Below the pieces are notes generated by a model, which saw nothing but the letters and a program-made list of their open reading frames with translations, did no database searches and was not told where the DNA came from. From JAIBJN01 sp963699495 (GTDB taxonomy: Bacteria > Actinomycetota > Thermoleophilia > Gaiellales > Gaiellaceae), in assembly GCA_963699495.1 (NCBI GenBank), contig CAVOUB010000004.1:1-64000 (forward strand): DNA of 64,000 nucleotides, in the 5' to 3' direction. Of this stretch, positions 59,705 to 64,000 are shown piece after piece. The first letter of the stretch is position 1. The number at the start of each line of letters is the position of its first letter. The translations under genes and the position numbers were made by a program.

Positions 59705-59727
59705 TGAAAAGCTGCACGCAGGCAGCC
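59705..59727 (-). terminator. terminator-like hairpin between thrS and infC
   Basis: On the minus strand GCTGC-CTGCGT-GCAGC is followed at once by TTTT. It lies about 50 bases before the infC start and could end the thrS transcript or serve as an attenuator of the infC-rpmI-rplT operon. Confidence 0.5.
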
Positions 59728-59810
59728 CGTCAATTCCCCGATTCGGTTGAACCCCCGATGAGCTGGAAGCTCCGGAGGTGAGGAAACAAACGACGCTCCT
59801 GCTTGCAGGC

Positions 59811-61704
59811 TCAGAGTCTAGCAGCGGTTCGAAGCTCCTCCGCAAGGGCATCTGCAGAAGTCACCGACTGTTCACCGCCGCGCCTCCGGACCGACACGGA
59901 GTCGAGTGACTCGCGGTCGCCCCAGACCACGACGTACGGGAACCTTGTCGAGCTCAGCGTCACGGATCCGCCGGCCGAGCGTCTCGTCCCGCTCGTCGAC
60001 CCGGACGCGGAAGCCTTCGGCACGCAGCCGGTCGGCCAGGGACTCGGCCTCTGCCAGGTGCGGAGCGGAGACCGGGAGGATCCGCACCTGCTCGGGCGCC
60101 AGGAAGACCGGCAGGTCGCCGCCCGTGTGCTCGAGGTAGACGCCGATGAAGCGCTCCAGCGAGCCGAGGAGCGCCCGGTGGATCATGGCCGGCGTGTGCT
60201 CGGCGTTGTCGTCTCCCTGGTAGGTGAGGCCGAAGCGCTTCGGCATCTGCAGGTCGAGCTGGACGGTGCCGAGCTGCCAGCTGCGGCCGAGCGAGTCCGA
60301 CATGTGCAGGTCGATCTTCGGGCCGTAGAACGAGCCCTCCCCTTCGCTCTCCGTGTACTCGAGCCCTTTCGAAGCGAGCGCCTTGCGCAGCTCCTCCTCG
60401 GCGAAGTCCCACTCCTCGTCCGTTCCCAGCTTGTTGTCGGGCCGCAGCGACAGCTCGACGCGCATGTCGAGGTCGAAGAGGTCGTAGAGGTAGTACGCGT
60501 AGTCGAGGCACGCGAGCAGCTCGTCCTGGATCTGGTCCACCGTGCAGTAGATGTGAGCGTCGTCCTGCACGAAGTGGCGCACGCGCAGCAGGCCGTGCAG
60601 GACGCCGGAGAGCTCGTTCCGATGCAGGTTGCCGGCCTCGGCGATGCGCAGGGGCAGCTCGCGGTAGCTGTGCGGCGAGAGCGAGTAGAGGAGGCAATGC
60701 CCGGGGCAGTTCATGGGCTTGAGGCCGAAGTCGCGGCCCTCGATCTCGAGCCGGAACATGTGCTCCTGGTACTTGTCCCAGTGCCCCGAGGTGCGCCACA
60801 GGTCGGAGTCGTAGAGCTGGGGCGTGCGTACCTCCTCGTAGCCGCGCCTGGCGTTCTCACGCCGGCGCAGATCCTCGAGGACGTTCCAGATCACCATCCC
60901 GCGCGGATGCCAGAAGGGCATTCCCGGCGCCAGCTCCGAGAAGTCGAAGAGCTCGAGCTCCTTCCCGAGCCGCCGGTGGTCGCGGCGCTTTGCCTCCTCG
61001 ATCCGGTGCAGGTGGTCCTCCAGGTCCTGCGGGTCGAAGAACGCGGTCCCGTACACCCGCGTGAGCTGCGGCCGGTTCTCGTCGCCTCGCCAGTAGGCGC
61101 CCGCGAGCGAGAGGAGCTTCACGGCCTTGATCGGCTCGGCGTTCTGGAGATGCGGCCCGCGGCAGAGGTCGACGAAGTCGCCCTGCCGGTAGAAGGAGAT
61201 GTCCCCTTCGGCGGTGTCGACGAGCTCGACCTTGAAGGGCTCGCCCTCCTGCTCGAAGTACGCGCGCGCCTCGTCGCGGCTCGTTTCCCAGCGATCCCAG
61301 CGGCGGCCCTCCGCGATCTCGCGGCGCATCTCGTCCTCGAGGCGCTCGAGCGCTTCCTCGGTGACGGGCTCGGGGAACTCGAAGTCGTAGTAGAAGCCGT
61401 TCTCGATCGGCGGCCCGATGGCCACCTTCGTTCCCGGGTACAGCCGCCGGGCCGCCTCGGCGAGCAGGTGCGCGGCCGAATGGCGGAGGACGGAGAGAGC
61501 GTCCGGGTCCTCGCGATCGCGCGTGGTGAGAATCTGGATCCGTTCGCCGTCCTCGAGCGGCAGCCGCAGGTCGCGCACGCTGCCGTTCGCGCGCACGAGC
61601 ACGGCCTGCTCGGCGAGCTTCGGGCCGATCGCGCGCGCGGCGTCGAGCCCGCTCGCGCCCTCGGGAAGCTCCAGCTCGGTGCTGTCGGGAAGGATCACCC
61701 GCAT
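59811..61704 (-). CDS. thrS: threonyl-tRNA synthetase, frame broken in the anticodon-binding domain
   Basis: Class II synthetase with N-terminal TGS domain (1-60), editing domain (H-S-A-A-H-L-L-A-E-A, G-P-H-L), catalytic core (P-F-W-H-P-R-G-M near 290, zinc ligands in M-N-C-P-G-H-C and D-D-A-H-I-Y-C) and C-terminal anticodon-binding domain. At E-L-D-K-V-P the frame fails: one extra base in the G run 59938-59940 must be removed to continue as Y-V-V-V-W-G-D-R-E-S-L, ending L-R-T-A-A-R-L at 59811. Uncorrected, the protein stops at 59872 with a nonsense tail. Since the enzyme is essential, a sequence error is likely. ATG 61704 is eight bases after TATTCT. Confidence 0.93.
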
Positions 61705-61712
61705 GGAGACAG

Positions 61713-61718
61713 AGAATA
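61713..61718 (-). promoter_or_regulatory. -10 box TATTCT for leaderless thrS
   Basis: TATTCT on the minus strand with eight bases to the thrS ATG and no ribosome site or T-box leader. Confidence 0.45.
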
Positions 61719-61782
61719 CTCAGCGCCAAGTGCCGGCCCCCGGACCCAGGACGTCCCGACGGCCGGCTCGACCGCGGGGCCC

Positions 61783-61947
61783 AGGAGGGTTTGGCGGAAT
61801 GTCGCTCGTCGCCGGGGTGCGATGGTCGTTCCGAGGCAAGGACGCAGGGAGCGCTCGTAGCGAAGAGCTACGGGCGCGACCGAGGACGCAGCATCGGGGC
61901 GAACAGCGCGGCTCGGCGGCACAGCCGTAATTTCGTCAAACCCTCCT
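61783..61947. repeat. 165-bp palindromic element with 17-bp terminal inverted repeats (MITE-like)
   Basis: Left end AGGAGGGTTTGGCGGAA; the reverse complement of the right end is AGGAGGGTTTGACGAAA (15 of 17 identical). The arms remain alignable towards the centre, where CGTAGC and GCTACG face each other around GAAGA. It fills the space between thrS and a membrane-protein gene and its last bases lie over that gene's stop codon (61946-61948). There is no coding capacity. It has the architecture of a miniature inverted-repeat element or a long structured RNA; size and shape match the palindrome at 13102-13267, though the sequences differ. Confidence 0.72.
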
Positions 61948-62365
61948 AGTTGGGTCTGGCGAAACGGGTCCGCAGCTCACTCGAAAGGATGAGGGCGAGG
62001 TCGAGAACGAAGAGGGCGATCGCCACGTCGTTTGCGACTGGTGCCCAGCCCTCCTCCGGAAAGAGCTGATTTGCGGCCCAGAACAGGAACGCGGCGCTCA
62101 ACAAGACGCGCTTGAGCAGATCGAGTGGTTCCGGCGTCCAGGTGGCGTGAAAAGCAAGGCAGGCGAGCGCAATGGCGACCAGCGGAAGAGCAGAGACGAC
62201 CCTCCGCGCGTCGCTGTCACGAAACGTCGGCCAAGCATCGAGCACGAGAAGCACGACGCTGCCGATCAGAGCTACGCCTACCAGAAGGACGGTCACCGCC
62301 CGCACAGGCCGAACGATAGTTACGCGCCCAGCGGACGAGCCCGCACGCGCAACCGGTTTCGCCAA
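61946..62365 (-). CDS. membrane protein, four helices
   Basis: 139 aa, start TTG 62365 after AGGAGG with a four-base spacer. Hydrophobic segments at about 23-45, 58-75, 87-102 and 112-128. Not recognised. The stop codon coincides with the end of the MITE-like element, so insertion may have replaced the original 3' end. Confidence 0.6.
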   Translation of the reverse strand: MAKPVARAGSSAGRVTIVRPVRAVTVLLVGVALIGSVVLLVLDAWPTFRDSDARRVVSALPLVAIALACLAFHATWTPEPLDLLKRVLLSAAFLFWAANQLFPEEGWAPVANDVAIALFVLDLALILSSELRTRFARPN

Positions 62366-62374
62366 GTCCTCCTG

Positions 62375-62572
62375 CTAGAGGTGCCGCCCGCTCTGGCGGA
62401 AGTCCACGACGGCCTGGGCGAAGCCCGCGCCGACGATCAGGAGCAACAGGACGCCGAGCCCACTGGCGACGTCGTTCTCGGCACCGAGGATCAAGGCAAC
62501 GCCGACCAGCCCGAACAGGGGCATGACGACCAGCCGGCTGAGTGCGATCCCTCGCAGAAGACGCCAGTTCAC
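62375..62572 (-). CDS. small membrane protein, two helices
   Basis: 65 aa, GTG 62572. Two hydrophobic segments (about 13-30 and 35-52) and a short basic tail. It is nine bases ahead of the preceding four-helix protein on the same strand and probably belongs with it. Not recognised. Confidence 0.5.
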   Translation of the reverse strand: MNWRLLRGIALSRLVVMPLFGLVGVALILGAENDVASGLGVLLLLIVGAGFAQAVVDFRQSGRHL

Positions 62573-62583
62573 GTCAACTGAAC

Positions 62584-63213
62584 CTAGGTGGTGCCGGTCG
62601 TGCTGGCAAGGGCCCGGACGATCGCGTCGCCGCCCTCCTCCAGGACCGGCTCGCCGTGGGAGACGACCACGAGCTCGACGGGAAGGTCTCGGAGCGGCCC
62701 GAGCGCCGAGCGAAGCCCCTCGCGGCGAAGGCCGCTCGGCAGGTAGCGGAGCCATGAGTCCGGGCACAGGCGCAGGCCGCCGCGATCGTCTCCGAGCAGC
62801 CGGTCGCCGGGGATGAGCGCGCGCAGCTCGGGGAGCCAGACCATGGTCTCGCCCGCCCCGCGGATGGGGAGCGTGACGACGCCCGGCGGCAGCGACTCTC
62901 GCGCGCGCGAGGTGGACGCGCCGTAGCGCGCGGCAAGCTCGGCGCGACTACGGCGGTGGAACTTCAGCGTCGTCAGGATCACGACCGGGCGCCCGTGCTC
63001 GCGTACGAGCTCGTCGAGCTCGCGCTGGAGCTCGGGCCGGTCACCGGGCACGAGCGGATCGACGAGGACGAGCGCGTCCGGCCCCGCCCAGGCGACGGAG
63101 CCGACGTTCGGGCCCCAGTCGGCCGGGCTCCCCGGGTTCGGGTCCGGGTCGGCGTCCGGGTGAAGCGCGATCCAGCGAAAGAGCCCGGGGCGCAGCTCGT
63201 CGAGGTCGCTCAC
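62584..63213 (-). CDS. metallo-beta-lactamase-fold-like protein without the metal motif
   Basis: 209 aa. The strand order G-P-N-V-G-S-V-A-W-A-G-P-D-A-L-V-L-V-D-P and then V-V-I-L-T-T followed by A-E-L-A-A-R-Y-G-A resembles the metallo-beta-lactamase fold, but at the place of the HxHxDH zinc motif the protein has L-K-F-H-R-R-S. E-L-V-V-V-S-H-G-E-P-V near the end matches the later His region. Probably non-catalytic or using another chemistry. GTG 63213 overlaps the yjbR-like stop by four bases. Confidence 0.68.
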   Translation of the reverse strand: MSDLDELRPGLFRWIALHPDADPDPNPGSPADWGPNVGSVAWAGPDALVLVDPLVPGDRPELQRELDELVREHGRPVVILTTLKFHRRSRAELAARYGASTSRARESLPPGVVTLPIRGAGETMVWLPELRALIPGDRLLGDDRGGLRLCPDSWLRYLPSGLRREGLRSALGPLRDLPVELVVVSHGEPVLEEGGDAIVRALASTTGTT

Positions 63214-63566
63214 TCGCCCTCGACGGCGGAGCGCAGGTGCGGGGGCGCCTTGAGCCAGTAGCTCTCCCGGAGCCACTCGAGCGCCGCCTCCAGGGACTCG
63301 TCGTCGGCCACCTCCGCCGTGACCCAGCCGTAGCGGCCCACGTACCGCGCCGTGCTCACGTACGGGAGGAGCTGGGCAATCTCGCGCTCCTCCGCCGTCA
63401 GCTTGACGGTCAGACGCACGCATTCCTCCGCGACGGACATCGAAGCGAACATGCGGTTCTCGGCCACCTTGAAGACGGGGTTGCCCCAGGGCTCGTCCTC
63501 GTAGGTCTCCGGCAGGGAGAGCGCCAGCTCGCGCAGGCGCTCGGCCAGGTCGTCGAGGTCGGGCAC
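63210..63566 (-). CDS. MmcQ/YjbR-family protein
   Basis: 118 aa: P-E-T-Y-E-D-E-P-W-G-N-P-V-F-K-V, then F-A-S-M, V-R-L-T-V-K-L and the final R-E-S-Y-W-L-K-A-P. This is the CyaY-like fold of the YjbR family, thought to bind DNA. Start at GTG 63566. Coupled to the metallo-beta-lactamase-like gene. Confidence 0.87.
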   Translation of the reverse strand: MPDLDDLAERLRELALSLPETYEDEPWGNPVFKVAENRMFASMSVAEECVRLTVKLTAEEREIAQLLPYVSTARYVGRYGWVTAEVADDESLEAALEWLRESYWLKAPPHLRSAVEGE

Positions 63567-63755
63567 GCGGCCAGCCTATCCGGTCCGCGGGGCCGCTCTT
63601 CCCCTCGCGCGCAATTGTGAGGATTCTGCAAATTTTTGGAGTTACCGGCAGCTCTCGGCCGTGGAGAGGCGTACCCTCTCATGCCACGGGTCGGAGGCCC
63701 CGGAGCTGGCCGCAGGCTCCCGGATCTCTCCCCCGGCTCGTAGCCCACGGACGCC

Positions 63756-63788
63756 GAGGCGGAGCCCCGCCGCAACGGGCTCCGCCTC
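63756..63788 (-). terminator. terminator hairpin after the right-edge gene
   Basis: GAGGCGGAGCCC (63756-63767) and GGGCTCCGCCTC (63777-63788) form a perfect 12-bp stem with a nine-base loop, 28 bases after the stop of the gene at the right edge. The rest of the gap (63567-63755) includes an AT-rich stretch near 63,610-63,650 that may be the yjbR-like promoter; nothing else is recognisable. Confidence 0.6.
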
Positions 63789-63815
63789 GCGTACGTACCT
63801 CATGCGCGCAGCCGG

Positions 63816-64000
63816 CTACGGCCCGATCCAGGCCATTGCCAGGCTCGGGCAGGCGTTGCCCGAGCAGAGCGCGGTGCCGACGTCGCCGCCGGAGTTCTGG
63901 CGGAGCTGGACCTCGACGTACTGGCCGGCGGTCATGCGGGTGATCGTGGTGACGACCTGGCCGAGCCCGTCGGCGCCCGTGACGGTGTCGTTGGCGATCT
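63816..64000 (-). CDS. C-terminus of a surface- or C1q-like beta-sandwich protein (partial)
   Basis: Only the last 60 codons are inside the window; the gene begins beyond position 64000. The segment (G-Q-Y-V-E-V-Q-L-R-Q-N-S-G-G, then S-L-A-M-A-W-I-G-P at the end) matches the last strands of C1q/TNF-like jelly-roll domains found in actinobacterial exported proteins. Two cysteines (G-T-A-L-C-S-G-N-A-C-P) may form a disulfide. Confidence 0.6.
   Translation of the reverse strand, partial: IANDTVTGADGLGQVVTTITRMTAGQYVEVQLRQNSGGDVGTALCSGNACPSLAMAWIGP

Noticed and set aside
59663..59810. T-box or riboswitch in the thrS or infC leaders
   Set aside because: thrS appears leaderless and the infC leader shows only a small hairpin; no conserved T-box or riboswitch core was recognised.
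62355..62375. Resemblance of the sequence before the 62365 start (AGGAGGACTTGGCGAAA) to the ends of the MITE-like element
   Set aside because: 13 of 17 bases match, but the ribosome site and the codons for A-K-P explain it; no second end was found.

Overview
The window is high-GC DNA packed on both strands with short or overlapping gene junctions. It looks chromosomal and comes from an actinobacterium, most likely class Thermoleophilia (Gaiellales/Solirubrobacterales-like). That placement is an inference from the GC-rich codon use, a WhiA homologue, coproheme-decarboxylase-type HemQ, many GTG starts and the style of an integrase remnant; no marker-gene phylogeny was possible.

Layout. 0-1 kb: a small leaderless gene, a scar of a tyrosine integrase and tRNA-Gly(CCC), then a Flp-type pilin. 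1.2-3.2 kb: fructose-bisphosphate aldolase and convergent class II fructose bisphosphatase. 3.3-5.4 kb: a KhtU/KhtT-like K+/H+ antiporter pair and a glyoxalase-fold gene. 5.4-9.8 kb: argS, DUF3467, an M48 protease, a phosphoesterase and an ECF sigma factor. 9.9-15.9 kb: lower glycolysis (gap-pgk-tpiA-gpmI) behind whiA and ogt. 15.9-21.5 kb: pruA, an animal-type haem peroxidase, a FrnE/DsbA protein and uvrC. 21.6-27.7 kb: a Sir2-GrpB fusion, a stand-alone diadenylate cyclase, a GNAT enzyme, a glycoside hydrolase, HemQ, a tandem duplication and two small membrane proteins. 27.7-32.5 kb: a 2-oxoacid:ferredoxin oxidoreductase operon (porG-porA-porB plus a GltD-like/ferredoxin fusion). 32.5-35.4 kb: ArsR/AHSA1 pair, Bcp peroxiredoxin and a flippase-like membrane protein. 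35.5-39.4 kb: the main accessory region, with an XRE-domain protein of unknown C-terminus, a thymidylate-synthase-like protein, two TIR-domain proteins and a membrane protein, ending at tRNA-Leu(CAG). 39.6-46.4 kb: small membrane proteins, hydrolases, DedA, cupin, a double GNAT and a FAD amine oxidase-like enzyme. 46.4-51.7 kb: a pyruvate dehydrogenase-type set (lpd, E2, E1beta, E1alpha). 51.7-53.2 kb: two frame-disrupted genes and a DUF218 protein. 53.2-62 kb: translation genes (pheT, pheS, spoU, rplT, rpmI, infC, thrS). 62-64 kb: membrane proteins, a degenerate metallo-beta-lactamase-like protein, YjbR, and the C-terminus of a surface-type protein.

How the genes fit together. The central-carbon genes form a nearly complete route from fructose bisphosphate to acetyl-CoA, with two alternative pyruvate-oxidising systems (ferredoxin-linked and NAD-linked). 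KhtTU and the diadenylate cyclase suggest c-di-AMP control of potassium. The best candidate for an undescribed system is the TIR/membrane/TS-like/XRE cluster beside tRNA-Leu, which has the look of an anti-phage module. Three genome-level signals recur: leaderless promoters with a TANNNT -10 box six to nine bases before the start codon (sometimes shared by divergent genes), genes that seem to lack any ATG/GTG/TTG start, and single-base frame breaks, usually in short G/C runs and including one in thrS. The last pattern suggests sequence error in part of the window.
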